Made by a program: the position numbers and the translations under genes. From positions 4,402,001 to 4,466,000 of the forward strand of contig CAVNZM010000014.1 in NCBI GenBank assembly GCA_963693365.1: 64,000 nt of DNA. The letters run 5' to 3'. The stretch's first letter is position 1. Each line of letters starts with the position of its first letter. The notes beneath the pieces are model-generated. The model had not been told where the DNA came from. It did no database searches and was given only the letters and a program-made list of their open reading frames with translations. Positions 12,091-23,528 of this stretch are shown here, one piece after another. This DNA comes from Amoebidium appalachense (Eukaryota > Ichthyosporea).

Positions 12091-12707
12091 ATTGCATGTG
12101 GTATATAGCACCGACACCTCTACACACACTTACCCGAGGGGCTCTGAGAAGACATATTCGAACCTGTTCTGGCCCTTTCTCTCGATGATCTCCAGTGACC
12201 TGTCCATACATTTTAGCATCTTCCCCCCTCTCCCCCTCCCCCCCTCCCCCCTCCCCCTCCCCCCACCCACTTCTCCGGTGCCCCCACAGTCCCGTATTAA
12301 CGGCAGATTGATGCCAGTAGTAGAGTGAATGGTGAGCACAGCAACCTCACTATCAGATGAAAAAGAGGTGCAGAGGCTGGGGGAAACATGTGTTTGTCTG
12401 TAAACGGGGGATGGCCGGGGAAGGTGGGGAGGAGGATATAGGTGTGTGCCTAGCCACAGCAGAGTCCCCTCTCTCACCAGAGAGCATCCTATGAACCCAG
12501 AACCGCCCCACAGCAGGGCACTTACTTTCGCGCTTCCGTTATATGTGGCAGCACTATGTCTTTGGTTCGTTTCTTCTGGCCTGTGTGTAAAATCCTAGTC
12601 AGATCCATGCAACCCATCCAACCGCCAAAACCTCAAATAAAACAGCACGCACCTGACATGGCCATAATATAGTTCTGGTTGGCAATGAGCTCCTCGACTT
12701 CGAACAT
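2314..12707 (-). CDS. G-protein-coupled receptor kinase (GRK), complete, 22 exons
   Basis: AGC-type kinase that would phosphorylate activated GPCRs at the membrane. Exons from the start: 12707-12653, 12580-12526, 12199-12134, 11237-11153, 10604-10524, 9602-9561, 9214-9152, 9073-8942, 8615-8444, 8137-7972, 7552-7515, 7186-7097, 6770-6682, 6400-6284, 6027-5896, 5460-5356, 4784-4680, 4321-4256, 3680-3628, 3512-3359, 2875-2804, 2442-2314; an extra phase-0 exon at 3103-3038 is possible. All junctions keep phase, giving 688 residues. Residues 1-18 match the GRK N-terminal helix (YIMAM against YLMAM in mammalian GRK2). Residues about 20-175 are the RGS-homology domain. The kinase has a Gly loop GVGAFGK (187-193), catalytic Lys209, RDLKPSN (306-312), the GRK-type DLG (325-327) and APE (349-351). 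The C-terminal lobe keeps the GRK signature [10 protein letters not shown]. No PH domain is visible: the tail is Lys/Ser-rich and ends in an Arg cluster. The last two exons are the least certain. Introns consist mostly of CA, C and G tracts. Confidence 0.88.
3972..4172. repeat. (GA)n and (GT)n microsatellites in GRK intron
   Basis: A (GA)n run at 3972-4038 follows a G-rich segment, and a (GT)n run occupies 4139-4172. Both lie in the intron between the exons at 4256-4321 and 3628-3680. Confidence 0.9.
4805..5294. repeat. C-tract array interspersed with ATATGAGCACACCAGCC units
   Basis: Long C runs alternate with short copies of a module reading roughly CATATGAGCACACCAGCC (near 5050, 5103, 5150, 5175 and 5240). 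This makes an irregular tandem array of about 50 to 70 bp per unit in a GRK intron. The C runs are also G runs on the transcribed sense strand. Confidence 0.8.
5477..5626. repeat. (GT)n/(GC)n alternating tract in GRK intron
   Basis: GT repeats broken by GCGCGCGC segments, starting 17 bp from the acceptor of the exon at 5460-5356. This is a strictly alternating purine-pyrimidine sequence. Confidence 0.85.
6809..6847. repeat. 39-nt poly-C run
   Basis: Uninterrupted C run about 40 bp upstream, in transcript orientation, of the GRK exon at 6770-6682, where it is read as poly-G. The exact length is probably unreliable. Confidence 0.9.
7841..7971. repeat. (CA)n microsatellite abutting a GRK 5' splice site
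   Basis: CA repeat whose end forms the GT donor of the GRK exon 8137-7972: on the sense strand the exon ends in CTCTACAG and is followed at once by GTGTGTGT for over 60 nt. Confidence 0.9.
9248..9372. repeat. C-rich low-complexity block
   Basis: C runs separated by short GGCCCGTCCGT-like spacers, followed by an A-rich piece at 9377-9392 and then CACC/CA repeats to about 9516. It lies in the GRK intron between 9214 and 9561. Confidence 0.85.
9786..9888. repeat. C-run followed by A-run composite
   Basis: About 45 C, a short spacer, then an A run with one C (9851-9888). It is one of many such C-then-A composites in the window (see findings). Confidence 0.85.
10131..10429. repeat. Poly-G block and two (GT)n tracts
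   Basis: A G-rich run at 10131-10188 is followed by (GT)n at 10223-10307 and 10330-10429. It lies in the GRK intron between exons 10604-10524 and 9602-9561. Confidence 0.9.
11261..11506. repeat. (GT)n, T-run/G-run composite, (GT)n
   Basis: (GT)n to 11335, then a T run at 11377-11396 running directly into a G run to about 11425, then (GT)n at 11461-11502. It lies in the GRK intron upstream of the exon 11237-11153. Confidence 0.88.
12055..12086. repeat. Poly-G run in GRK intron
   Basis: About 30 G in a row, interrupted once. On the GRK sense strand this is poly-C, about 60 nt past the donor of the exon at 12199-12134. Confidence 0.85.
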
Positions 12708-15124
12708 CTTCGAAGGCCACCATCACCACGGCGTGGTCGACACAGCTGTTTCCCCATGTTAGCACACCCTGACACACAGGTAGAGGGTGCACCGTCGCGG
12801 AGGGGAAGGAGAGGTGTATGCGTGGTGGTGGTGTGTGTATGTTGGGGGGGGGGGGATAGGGAAGAGATGGGGCAGGGTCTCGGTTTATAAGAAGTTGGGA
12901 AGTCATAAGTCAAATTAGATCCAACCAAGAGACAAGCAAGGCTGAACGTAGGAGGGCGCAGGCTGCCGTGTGCCAGCATGTGCAACCAATAGTTATGCAA
13001 GTGCTCGTGGGGGCACTATTATTAGGACTATGCACGTAGGAGTGGCAGTAAGGAAGGTCTGCACAAGCACTATATGGCTCTAACTAAAGGGGTTGCAGAA
13101 GCCTCTCCTGCCAGCCATGCAGCGGTGTGTGTGTGTGTGTGTGGAGGGGGAGGGGGAGGGGGTTGACCTGCCTTTGCTGGTGGTAAGGACCTAGCAGGTC
13201 CAGCGACCCAGACGGGTGGACACCGCACAAGTGGGCGGCAAATAGGCCAAGCAGGCCAGTGTGCTGGGGCTATGCCCGCCTCATGGTCAGGCCCGTGCCT
13301 GGGGCCGTGCTGCCCCTGCTGCCCCCTCCCTGCTTCCAGAGGGTCCGTGTGTACTTGTGGTCTCTGCGTGCACGGCTGCTGTGTGCTTATGCGCAACCAC
13401 CAAGGAAGACCCTATGCTACGCGCTGCCTGCCTTCGCTGCCCAGCCACTATGTACGGCACGGCAGCAAAGTCTATTTAGGGTGCTGGCGTTAACACGCGT
13501 CGCAGTATCCGTCAACAACTGGCCTGTCGGCCCAAGTCTAATACGTGCGTGGGGATGCTGTGTTGGGTACTCAGCAGAAACGGCAACATGACATGTTCCT
13601 AACTAATAATAGTTCCTAAAAGCGACCTGAATAACTGGCTTCTTTCTCAGCAGCAGTTGCCCCAATAACTTCATTCTGTTCACGGCCATCTAGAAACACC
13701 ATTCTGTTGTACAAAGCGCGAATGATTCGGTCGATTCGATTTGCGTAAAATTTTAAACTGGCGCCAACCCGGCCCCCGCGGCAGCCGGCCGAAAGTTCAC
13801 TCCTCTGCAGCCTTGGCAAGCAGGGTCAGCAGAGTTTTTGGAGGTTTCACAAGTCGACGGGGGTGCAAGGTCCATTTAGGCTGTTCACACATGCTGGTAC
13901 GAACCTGCTCTCCATAGCGCTGCTCTTACAGTTGCAATAAAAAGGGCTCGCAAGCTTCCATGTAGCGCGTGTGCTGCTGGAGCCAGGATGGCTGCAAGGA
14001 GCTGCACATCGGGTAGGATGTCTCTGCCTTGTGCATGCAGCTGACTTATCTCCCTGCTGTTGTGTGTTGGTGATCATAGTGCCCTTGTGGCCATAGTGGT
14101 AGGCACACACGTGTTGCGGTGGTGGAAAGCAGAGAACCCTGGTACCAACACTCCCTCAGGCTCACTTCCTCCAAAATGATTGGGACATGTCGTCGAACTT
14201 GTGCCCGTGATGGCCGGTGAATGACAGTGCATGTAAAGGCCAGTGCACCTGACCTAGAACGCATCATACATTTATATATGAATGCACTATGCATAGTGAA
14301 CTTGACGTCTATGGGGAAGAATAAATGCACGCGTATGGTAGGGCAGCGGTTGAGCAGGTATGTGCGGCTGAGCACCTGTGCAAGGTGTGAGGATGTGGGG
14401 AGGGGGGAAGAGGGTCGGTTACGTAGAGAAGTACGTACTTTTCACAAGCGGCGGTATAAACCAGATGTGAATAGAAGGAAGCGCGTGACAAACTAAGCAT
14501 CAGAAGTGGAGCCCCGGATCTGCACGGGGCACCCAAATCATCTTCACTACCCTATGAACCCGTGTGGTGCATCTTTTCGACATCTTTCACTACACACCGC
14601 AAACACCATCGATTAGATGCTGTATCCACGTTTAACCCCTCAAGGATGAAGGTCGCAAATGGTTATTTGGTTCGTCCATGTTAACGTGAGAGATAGAGCA
14701 GGGTTGCTTGCGTAATGGGGACCCACGCGCGGGAGGGAAGGGAGCATTTGAGAGAGCAAGACAGAGAGAGAGGGTGAGAGAGAGATTTCGGTTTTGGACG
14801 CAGTAAGGAAAAGATTGAACAAGCTCAGGTAATGTTTTTAACCTTTCAAATTCTAAATATTTTATTATTATTGCGGGTTGGTATTCAATCAACCGAGTTC
14901 ACGGCAGTACTTGCCGGGTGTGAAGCTGTTTTCTCACGTGTTTGCCTGCCTGCAGGCCTTACCAAGTTCTTAGCAATCGTGTTCTATCTTTCATAGGTCG
15001 TAAGCAACCAAGAGTTGTCTATAACGCACTACCCCTAGAAAGGCTCGTTGCCACTAGTTTTTCATGCAGTACGTTCTCATTCGTCAACAAGTATATCTTT
15101 ACATACATAATACAGTCACTAAAA
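12708..15124. other. Spacer upstream of GRK, no supported gene
   Basis: This is about 2.4 kb between the GRK start and the Rho-like gene, both on the minus strand. It should contain the GRK promoter, but no TATA box or initiator could be assigned. Short open frames exist (a Cys-rich one at 13272-13493 plus, one at 13619-13819 minus) without recognisable domains or a confident splice context. A GA-rich patch lies near 14761-14790. Confidence 0.5.
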
Positions 15125-16642
15125 CTATAACATTACATCAACCTCTAAAAAAATCAGCAAAGACTTCTTACGGAAACTCAGACCCGGGGCCGTGCGCCTG
15201 CGTTCTCTCGGCTCTGGGTCCTCCTCCCTTGGGGTGGGCTGGCTGTTTGACACGGTGGCCCTGCGTGGCCTGTAGTCAACCTCACTCTCAGCGCGAGAGG
15301 AACGCCTCTTGTCCTTGGACGCCCGCCGGAATGACAACATACGCACCAGCTTGGACACGGTTGCCCCCGCTGACATCTTGTCGTTGCCCTTGCCACCAAT
15401 GAGAGGAATGGTGGTCTGGCTGATGGTGGAGGGCAAGGGCAGGGCCGCATGGCCGGCCTTCTTGCTTCCATGCAGGCCTGCGGGCATGCCATCGTGCTTT
15501 GCAGCAGCCATGGACTCGACGGCCAGGTCCACCACCTCCACACCGTCGGCACTAGCGTCGCTCTCACTCAGGTCGCCAAACGTCAGCAGGCCGTGGTCGA
15601 CCGAGCGCTTCTCGTGCCTGCGCTTCTCCTGGGGGTCCAGCCACAGGGCCAGCTCCTCCGTGAACGTGCTGCTGCCCGCACTGCTGTTGCTGTCTCGCCG
15701 GAACACGGCGTCGCAGCTGGTGTTGCTTAGCACGTGCACAAACTCAGACAGGTTATTCACCGCCAGCGGCCGGCTGAAGAAAGGCTCCTGAAACTCTGAC
15801 TTTGTAGGCCCGCTCTTGGCCGGGCCCAGTGAGGTGATGTGCTGCACAAGGTTGCGCCGTTGGGCCGGAGTGGCCATCACAGGCGAGTCCGTGCTGTTTG
15901 ACCGCGCTGGGGCATCCATGACCCCCCCACAGCCCAGATAGGTGAGCTTGACGTTGTGCGAGCCGACCGACTTGACCTGCGGCCGTCGCTTGACAGCCGC
16001 CTTGCCGACCGTCTCCTGGCCGAACTCGAACGGTGTGCGTGTGCTTGCCACGGCCGCAAGGGCCACGTAGAGGTCGCCTATGTCCACCTTGTCCCCTGCA
16101 CTGACGGCGTGGAAAGAGTAGGACTCGAGCTCCTTGGCAAACACAAAATGGGCATCGCTGAGTAGCTCGGGGTCGACTGCCTCCCCCCTGTTTATGCCGG
16201 CCAGCACTATCTCGACGTCTGGGTCGTGTGCCCGCACCAGCGGGAACCAGAATGAACGGAGGGACTCTAGCGACTGGCGGTCATGCAGGGAAAAACATAG
16301 CAGCACGGCAGATGGGATGGTGTTGCTAAAAGGAATGCGGGATGGGTCCGTATAATCGCGGTATGTCTGGCGCAGAAAACCGAAGCGGTACAGCTGCTTA
16401 ACCAGGTCCTTCATGCCCGTATCTTCGTTGCCCAGCGCCCATATGAGCTGCCTGAGGCTGCCCGTGGTCGTGCAGCCTATGGGCCTGTCTGGAAGTGCCT
16501 GCTTGGGTGCCTGAATGGGTGTCCCCAGCTGAGGAAGGGCCGAGAGCGACAATGACTTATCCCCCCCAGCAGTCCTTAATATCTCGGTACTGTCTGGCCG
16601 TAAGGCATGTCTCATACTGTCCATAGACGCAGCCATCGTCAT
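15125..16642 (-). CDS. Rho-family-like pseudo-GTPase with long C-terminal tail
   Basis: Single open exon of 505 residues, starting at the first in-frame ATG (16642-16640, context ACCATGA; a second ATG two codons on has GATGG) and ending with TAG at 15125-15127. Residues about 64-200 resemble a Rho GTPase. GNEDTGMKDLV (71-81) sits where the P-loop should be. SAVLLCFSLHDRQSLESLR (111-129) matches the Rho strand and helix with CFSL, and FWFPLVRAHDPDVEIVLAG (131-149) matches the KWYPEVxxxxPxxPIxLVG segment. Ser181-Ala182 recalls the SA nucleotide motif. The Walker Lys-Thr is replaced by Met-Lys, the DTAGQ switch is missing and TKLDL is replaced by AGINR, so GTP binding is unlikely. The remaining about 300 residues are Ser/Arg-rich, low in structure, and end in basic and hydrophobic segments without a CaaX box. 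The frame is open upstream without an ATG, so an earlier coding exon cannot be excluded. Confidence 0.72.
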   Translation of the reverse strand: MTMAASMDSMRHALRPDSTEILRTAGGDKSLSLSALPQLGTPIQAPKQALPDRPIGCTTTGSLRQLIWALGNEDTGMKDLVKQLYRFGFLRQTYRDYTDPSRIPFSNTIPSAVLLCFSLHDRQSLESLRSFWFPLVRAHDPDVEIVLAGINRGEAVDPELLSDAHFVFAKELESYSFHAVSAGDKVDIGDLYVALAAVASTRTPFEFGQETVGKAAVKRRPQVKSVGSHNVKLTYLGCGGVMDAPARSNSTDSPVMATPAQRRNLVQHITSLGPAKSGPTKSEFQEPFFSRPLAVNNLSEFVHVLSNTSCDAVFRRDSNSSAGSSTFTEELALWLDPQEKRRHEKRSVDHGLLTFGDLSESDASADGVEVVDLAVESMAAAKHDGMPAGLHGSKKAGHAALPLPSTISQTTIPLIGGKGNDKMSAGATVSKLVRMLSFRRASKDKRRSSRAESEVDYRPRRATVSNSQPTPREEDPEPRERRRTAPGLSFRKKSLLIFLEVDVML

Positions 16643-18530
16643 GGTTACTACTGACCCCGAAGGTGCATATACGATATTGAGAAACTTTGTAGTGTTGTGT
16701 CGCACACTAACACTATCTTTACTACTCAGTGGCAACGCCGTGAATGTCAACTGCTTAGAGACCCTGACAAAGTATTTGCGGAACCCAAAGTGGTCGCATT
16801 GGTGCGGATTATTAGAATCTCCCTGAAGGCTAAATATTCTATTGAGCAATCTTGTATTGGTGCCTTCACCGTGTTCTACTATTTCATGTGATTTGAAATG
16901 CCATGGCCAAGGTGTGATGGAAAGCTGCAACACTAGACTTCCGTCGTGTACGTTCGAAGCAATAGTGCGCGAGTGTCACTACGCGAACACTTGCAAAAGG
17001 TACAGCCCAGTGTTTGAATAACAGCAGAAGTCACTGGAAAAGCCACCAGCTTGTGAGTGATAGTGTGGTATGCCGTTTTAACGGGGCGCACACCATTTGA
17101 ATGTTGCAGTCGACGTCGTTCCTTGCCTCCACTTCGCGTCTGCCACTTGTTCATGCGTGCGCCTGCCCTGCGGTGGTGCGGCAACCCGTTCCAGGGTGTG
17201 AAATTGGTGTTTATGTTTAGGGGGAATGCTGCTGCTGCAGCTGGGGGCCTCTGGCGGCCGGCCCCTACATTCAGCTTACACGGATAACGAATATTAGGGG
17301 CGCTGACCTTGATTAAGCATATGCTTTCTTATATAGATTTCTCTTCTAAAACCAATGGTTGAAAAGTCAGTAGCCACACCAATAAGCCCTAACATGATGG
17401 GACACTTTTGGGTTTTAGGGACAATTTTGTGGCCCTTCCGTCGCACCGTCAGCCATTGGCCAAAATCTTGGAGCCTCAGCATCCCCAGACCTTACTTAAT
17501 GTCTGTAATGATTTACAAACCAATATACATATACAAGAAGAACATAATTTTTACAATGCCCTATTTTCGAAGGCTCGACACACAAAACTGTCGACAAAAG
17601 CAATATATAAAATATCGACCTATGATATTATATCTTCAAAAAGTTCACGGTGACTCTGAGGTATGCAATTGCTGGCCGCCACATTCTTTCGCCAGCCTCA
17701 ACTGGAATAGAGAGCGTGATTTTCGGCCACTTAAAACTGCTCTTCTTAGAACCTTAAAAAAGGACAACTGGATCAGGATAGTTTGCTTTTCGAAGAAATG
17801 ACGACAATAGGTGGTAATGATATGACAGTTGCATAAACTTATAGATAATGATCTTATATAACAATTTTTTGGCTTGATTGATCTTGAGGCACAAAAAATA
17901 TAAGAAAATGATAAATCTAATGTAATCAAGATATTGGCTTGTTGCGTGCATTAGGCCCTGAGCCAATCACGGAGAGCTACCGTCAGCACTGTATGGTGTT
18001 TATCTGTGCTCTCGCGTCATTAAGGTTGTGGGATTGTGATAAGATTCACCAATCAGTTTTCGCCAGGACGCGACAAAGGTTTAGATTTTCTTTTTGTTCT
18101 GATTGGTTTTCCGCGGTCTCGCCGCTCTGGCGCCTCCTCCACCAATCCAATGCAAGCCTCGCATACATTTGGCACGTGGTTTATCATACCCATGCATTCC
18201 CATACAGCCAGTTTGTCAGAGTCCGGCGCGGCGACACAGCGTTCGGGTAGACGGATAAGTAACGGCTTTTTCACACAAACCACCCGGCATAGTATATAGC
18301 TGTACATATACAATACATATTATAGGCCTGGTGTTCGTGAATTAATATTGAAGAAGGATATTCGAGATATTTGGTGTTTGCTTGTTCGATGATTGGCGCA
18401 TTTATGTTGGAACGCCACTGAGCCAGCTGTACCACGTGTCGTTCATGGGCCATGCATATGGCCCAATGGGATACCAGGATGCCTTTCCGAAGCTGTTCAT
18501 GACACTTTCCTGGCGTCATGCATGCACACA
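16643..18530. other. AT-richer spacer without supported gene
   Basis: Unique, less repetitive sequence upstream of the Rho-like gene. Several CCAATC/GATTGG copies occur (near 17955, 18048, 18100 and 18142). No coding exon with a recognisable product was found. Confidence 0.5.
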
Positions 18531-18550
18531 GTCAGTGTCTGTCAGTCACC

Positions 18551-18602
18551 CCCCCCCCCCCCCCCCCCCCCCCATTCCCCCCCCCCCCCCCCCCCCCTCC
18601 CC
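18551..18602. repeat. Poly-C tract
   Basis: Two C runs separated by ATT, in the spacer between the Rho-like gene and the alpha-kinase gene. Confidence 0.9.
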
Positions 18603-19387
18603 TTGAATAATTATAATATGCATATGTAATTATGCAGCTGAACACACGTGTAAGCTTGTTGTGCTGCCCAAAAAGTGACACTGACATAGCTAACTGAAAT
18701 ATTTTTTTTGAATCCGACTTCCGGGAAATCCGAACTTGCGCCCGGGGTGCACGTACAGTGGAAGTTTGATCATTCGAATGATCATGCATGCGAGTGATCA
18801 CCATTATACAAGCTCATCACTGTGCGCCGTGTACGTGTGACGTAGAGTTCGATGACAACGCAGTAAGCCACAATGCATACGAGGGGCTGTGCTCCCACCG
18901 TCTCCCAAAATATAGACCGTGTAAACCGTTCGATGACCATGAACTCACTTGAACTCACACTGGCTGTATGCTGTACACTATCTTGCGTGGCCGGGATCAG
19001 GAGGAATCTCCGGGGTTTTTGTGGTTGTAGGTTAGGGGGCCCGGGGGGAGAGGAGGGGGGCCCGGGCCCGGGGGGAAGGGGAGGGGGGCGGGAGGATCTG
19101 AAGGGCCCCCTCAAGTTCGGCCCCAACATACAGGAGCGGTGGTGCAACCCGTGCTGGCTGGAAATGCATATGGGTGAGGGGGGAACTGTGGGGGGGAGGG
19201 GAAGGATGAGGGGAGTCGAAACACACAACATTCCCGAGAAGGTGTAGCCTTGAAGCTGCAGGTGAGTCCATGATCAGACCATCTGGTCCCCCCCCCCCCC
19301 GGACCCCCTGGGCCGGAAAGATTTAGGAGGACAAAGATGGGGAAAAAAGAAGAAAGGAAGGAAGAAAGAAAAAAGGAAAAGGAAAAG

Positions 19388-19616
19388 GCAAAAAAAAAAC
19401 GGGGAGCCCAAAATGATCTCAATGAATTAGTTTCTTCTTGGTTTGCGTGTAATTAAAAAAAAAAAAAAACCCCCGGAATATAATACGTCCATTACCATGG
19501 GCCAGACCATCCGGACCCGACCTAGTGTGCCAGAAACAGTACTATGGATTTATATGTACCGAGCAAAACCTTCCCATGACTCTAGCTGTGCCTCGAGTAA
19601 ACAGATTAAACCCCCA
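19388..19616. repeat. Dispersed repeat, copy 1
   Basis: Shares ordered blocks with 46136-46363: an A run followed by CGGGGA and CCC, later CCGAGCAAAACC, then GCCTCGAGTAAACAG followed by TAAACCCCC (24 of 26 positions equal across the last block). The intervening sequence differs, so these look like diverged members of one dispersed family. Boundaries are unknown. Confidence 0.55.
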
Positions 19617-19691
19617 TATCAGTTATCAGGCTCAGTGACATGCTTGTACCGCAAATCATATGTGGCGACCCCCCTACGGAGGCCCCCCTAC

Positions 19692-19812
19692 CCCCCTCCC
19701 CCCCCCCCCCCTCCCCCCCCCCCCCATCCCTCCCCCCCTCCCCCCCCTCCCCCCCCCCCCCCCCCAAAAAAAAAAGAATTAAAGAAAGAAAGGGGAAAAA
19801 AAAGAGAGAAAA
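19692..19812. repeat. C-run/A-run composite
   Basis: About 75 nt of C with few T, followed directly by an A run and GAAAG-rich sequence, in the spacer. Confidence 0.85.
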
Positions 19813-20185
19813 AGCTGGGGCCGCAGAGAATTCCCTCTACGCGCTCCTTAGCACGTTACTTGTTGCTCACTCGCTCGACATCATGATAATACACCAACCT
19901 GAGTGCGCCCACTTCTTCATGAAACCCCCCCCCCCCCTCCCCCCCCCCCATACACACACACACACACCCTCCCCCTGCCAAGGCTTGTTATTTCCCATAC
20001 CTTCCATCTCAGGCCCTTTCCTTGAACTGTACGCGCTTAATTAATTCTTAGTCTTTGTGTGGCCATAATGCATTAATAAGAGATTACAAACATACTGGAA
20101 CCACCACTAGTGCTGCACCAATGTTACGTTGGAATCGGCATGCAAGCAGACACCGGCAGCGTCATACACACGCACAGTCATGAGC

Positions 20186-20371
<186 letters not shown>

Positions 20372-20659
20372 GTCACACACAACACGTTGCTAAGCCAGGA
20401 GAAAGAAGGAACTGTAACTTTTGCACGCAGGCACACAGTCAATGACGCAAACACGCACACATGCACAGCACTCATGCACACATGCACACACACACACACA
20501 TAGGCACACACACAGAGCTAGGCTCACGTGCACACTCACATGCAGCCACAGTGTAACATGATCAAGCGCGGGCCCACACACATGGCACACTTTTTCACTA
20601 TTTTTTTCTTACTCCTCGTACCTACACCCCTCCCCCCCTCCTCGGTCTCTCTCTCTCTC

Positions 20660-20680
20660 TCCCCCCCCCTCCCCCCTCCC

Positions 20681-20711
<31 letters not shown>

Positions 20712-20796
20712 AAAAAAAAAGAAAGAAAGAAAAAAAAAAAAAAAAGAAAGGGGGAAAAAAAAACTCTCCGGCACAAACAATTCGCCCATGCATCAC

Positions 20797-20886
<90 letters not shown>
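20660..20886. repeat. C-run/A-run composite followed by (CA)n
   Basis: C run to 20701, A/G-rich run to about 20763, a 38-bp unique spacer, then (CA)n at 20801-20886. Confidence 0.9.
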
Positions 20887-20887
<1 letters not shown>

Positions 20888-21285
20888 AAAAGAAAAATCC
20901 GCTTTGTTCCCTGAGAGGCCTCTAAGGTGCCCTCATTTGATGTACCATCTTCCATCCAGCACCGACTACACCCTGGCTAGGGTGCTATGGTGCCATTAGC
21001 TAAGCTAGCACACCACTAAGTTACCATATTCAACTATTTGTAAACATTTAGCCCAGGGGCCTCCCAGCCTCGCCGGTGGGTCACACACACACACATACAC
21101 ACACATCAATAATACACACAAACATGTCACGAAGAACACATGCAAGTCTGTGGCACTGCCAGGTTCCTTAAGAAGACAAGTTGTAGACAGCAGACACTCG
21201 GTACACTTACGCCAGCGTATAAACAAATGGAATTGACGGTCAGATCGTTTCAATCACTGACACGCACACACATAACACATGCCCA

Positions 21286-21304
21286 TTCACACACACACAC
21301 ACTG

Positions 21305-21340
<36 letters not shown>

Positions 21341-21413
21341 AAAAAACGTACACAGCAAACACACACTATACACACACACACCACCACACACACACACACG
21401 CGCGCGCGCGCGC

Positions 21414-21454
<41 letters not shown>

Positions 21455-21478
21455 CACGCGCACACGCACACCGTGGCA
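21286..21478. repeat. (CA)n, A run, (CG)n and (CACG)n tract
   Basis: CA repeats, then an A run at 21320-21346, then CA, then (CG)n at about 21399-21416, then (CACG)n to about 21452. This is a near-continuous alternating purine-pyrimidine stretch. Confidence 0.9.
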
Positions 21479-21479
21479 C

Positions 21480-22188
21480 ACACGTACGCCCCACCTCCCC
21501 ATTTTGTACGTACATGCAATGCCCCGTAACCACGCATACAATTTCTGCTTGCTTCCACGCAACATGCTCATGACATTGTGCACGATGTTTACACACACAC
21601 ACTCCACTAATGATTGGCAGTGCCGAATGTATGTATCGTTCTGCCATGTCTGTCTGACGGGCTCAGCCTAGAACGTAGGTATATAGGTCCCATGGGGCTG
21701 GTACCCACCACTAATATAGGCAGCGGTACTGAGTAAGACCTTAAACAAAAAGGTTCATATCAAAGAAAGTGCCAAATGTATCATACGGCACACACTCATG
21801 TAGCCAAATATATCCACCCTACTGACACACACACACAGTCACACACGTGGCACACAGGCCGCAGATGCACACACACATGCACCCGTTGAGCATGATAGCT
21901 CTGCCCCAATCAACATTTGAAGCACTGGTCAGAACAAAGCGAAGAAAATAAGCGTTGGTGGTGGTGGTGTACGTGGTGGGGAGAAGGGGGGGGAGGGGGG
22001 GGTGATTTTACAGAAGAGAGAGTTGAGTGAGAGTGAGTGAGTGACCTGTTATTACCATAGAGCATGTAGCATAATGAGTTTTTGAGATAACAATGTGAGG
22101 TTCGTAACATCCACAATAAAGACTTGTCAGTCATTGGTAGGTGGCCCCGTCCTTGGGGAACCCACCTGCCCGGATGGGTGGCGACCAT

Positions 22189-22219
<31 letters not shown>

Positions 22220-22396
22220 ACCCCCCCGGGGCCCTTCTCCCTCATCGGCCAGCTCCACCCCCCTCCTAATATCAGCGACTAAGCCCCTCCCTGGTTCAAA
22301 TTTGCAAAATCATTGAATCATGAGTATGTAAATCGCTGCATGTCGTGATGCATATGTGCCTCCACTAGCTAGCCGGAGACGAGGAAGGGCCCGGGG

Positions 22397-22450
<54 letters not shown>

Positions 22451-23494
22451 AGGTGAAGGGGGGGGAGGGGGGGGGGGGAGGGGTGGTGGGGGAGGGGGGA
22501 GTACTAACAGGTCGCAGATTGCTGGATTTTGTTTGGTCAAATGCATCTTTGATTCATTATTGCAGCCATTTGCAGCAATTTATTCGATTTCTGGTCGAGC
22601 TCGTGGAGAAATATGCCGCCCAAAAGGTTGCACGCCATCATTGTGTAATGGGATGACGAGCAAACCACACCAAGCTATTTGGTTGAACTTGTATTTGGCT
22701 CGATTTCAGTTAGGCTCAACCTTCAAACCACCCCCGCCCTCCCCCCCCCCCCCCTCTCCCCCCCCCCCCCACCCCCCCTCTCCACCCCCCATCCCCTCAT
22801 GACACACACATACACACACCCCACCTACACATAAGCACCCACATGTGCACGGGCGCGCGCACACACACACACACACACATACACACACTCACTCAAACAC
22901 ATGCACACCCATGCCCGTCACAAAAAAAAATAAAAAAAATGCAAAGACGCATGCACACCCACACAGGCTTTCCACACCTAGGACCTGTTTTGCATTTTCG
23001 CCACAGTTACCTAACTACACTATTACTGAAACCTAATAGAATGTTTTTGCATCGATCTGCGGATTGAAGACCGGGAAACCTCGTGGCAGGGCCAGCATAC
23101 ACCCCTTCCTGCCCGCTGACGAAGAAATTTTTGAATAGATGTAACGGTCAAGAGTCATATCATTATCGGGCATGGGAGATATAGGCACGGTTTGTTTCCG
23201 TTTATTCATACATAGTACCTTTTTACCTCAAATAGAACTTCAAAGTCAGCATGGCATCCTCCCTGCCAAAGCCTCACACGAGCGCAGGTACTATGGCATT
23301 CCACAGTATTATTTTACCTTCTAGACGGAGTATACAGCTAAAGTCCTGTAAAATCTAACCTTGCACTGGGCAAATATACTACGACATGTATGCTTCATCT
23401 ACCCAAGTCTGTGCGCTTGGCATACAACGCAGGGGGAAAGACCTCTCCAGATGTGTTGATAGAGCTCGAGAAATATGACATCAACCACAACGAC

Positions 23495-23528
<34 letters not shown>

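Noticed and set aside
13272-13493. Cys-rich 73-residue plus-strand frame
   Set aside because: No known zinc-binding spacing, no splice context and overlapping open frames in GC-rich sequence. It is kept only as a note.
13619-13819. 67-residue minus-strand frame with a plausible amphipathic segment
   Set aside because: No homology recognised and no confident splice sites linking it to the neighbouring genes.
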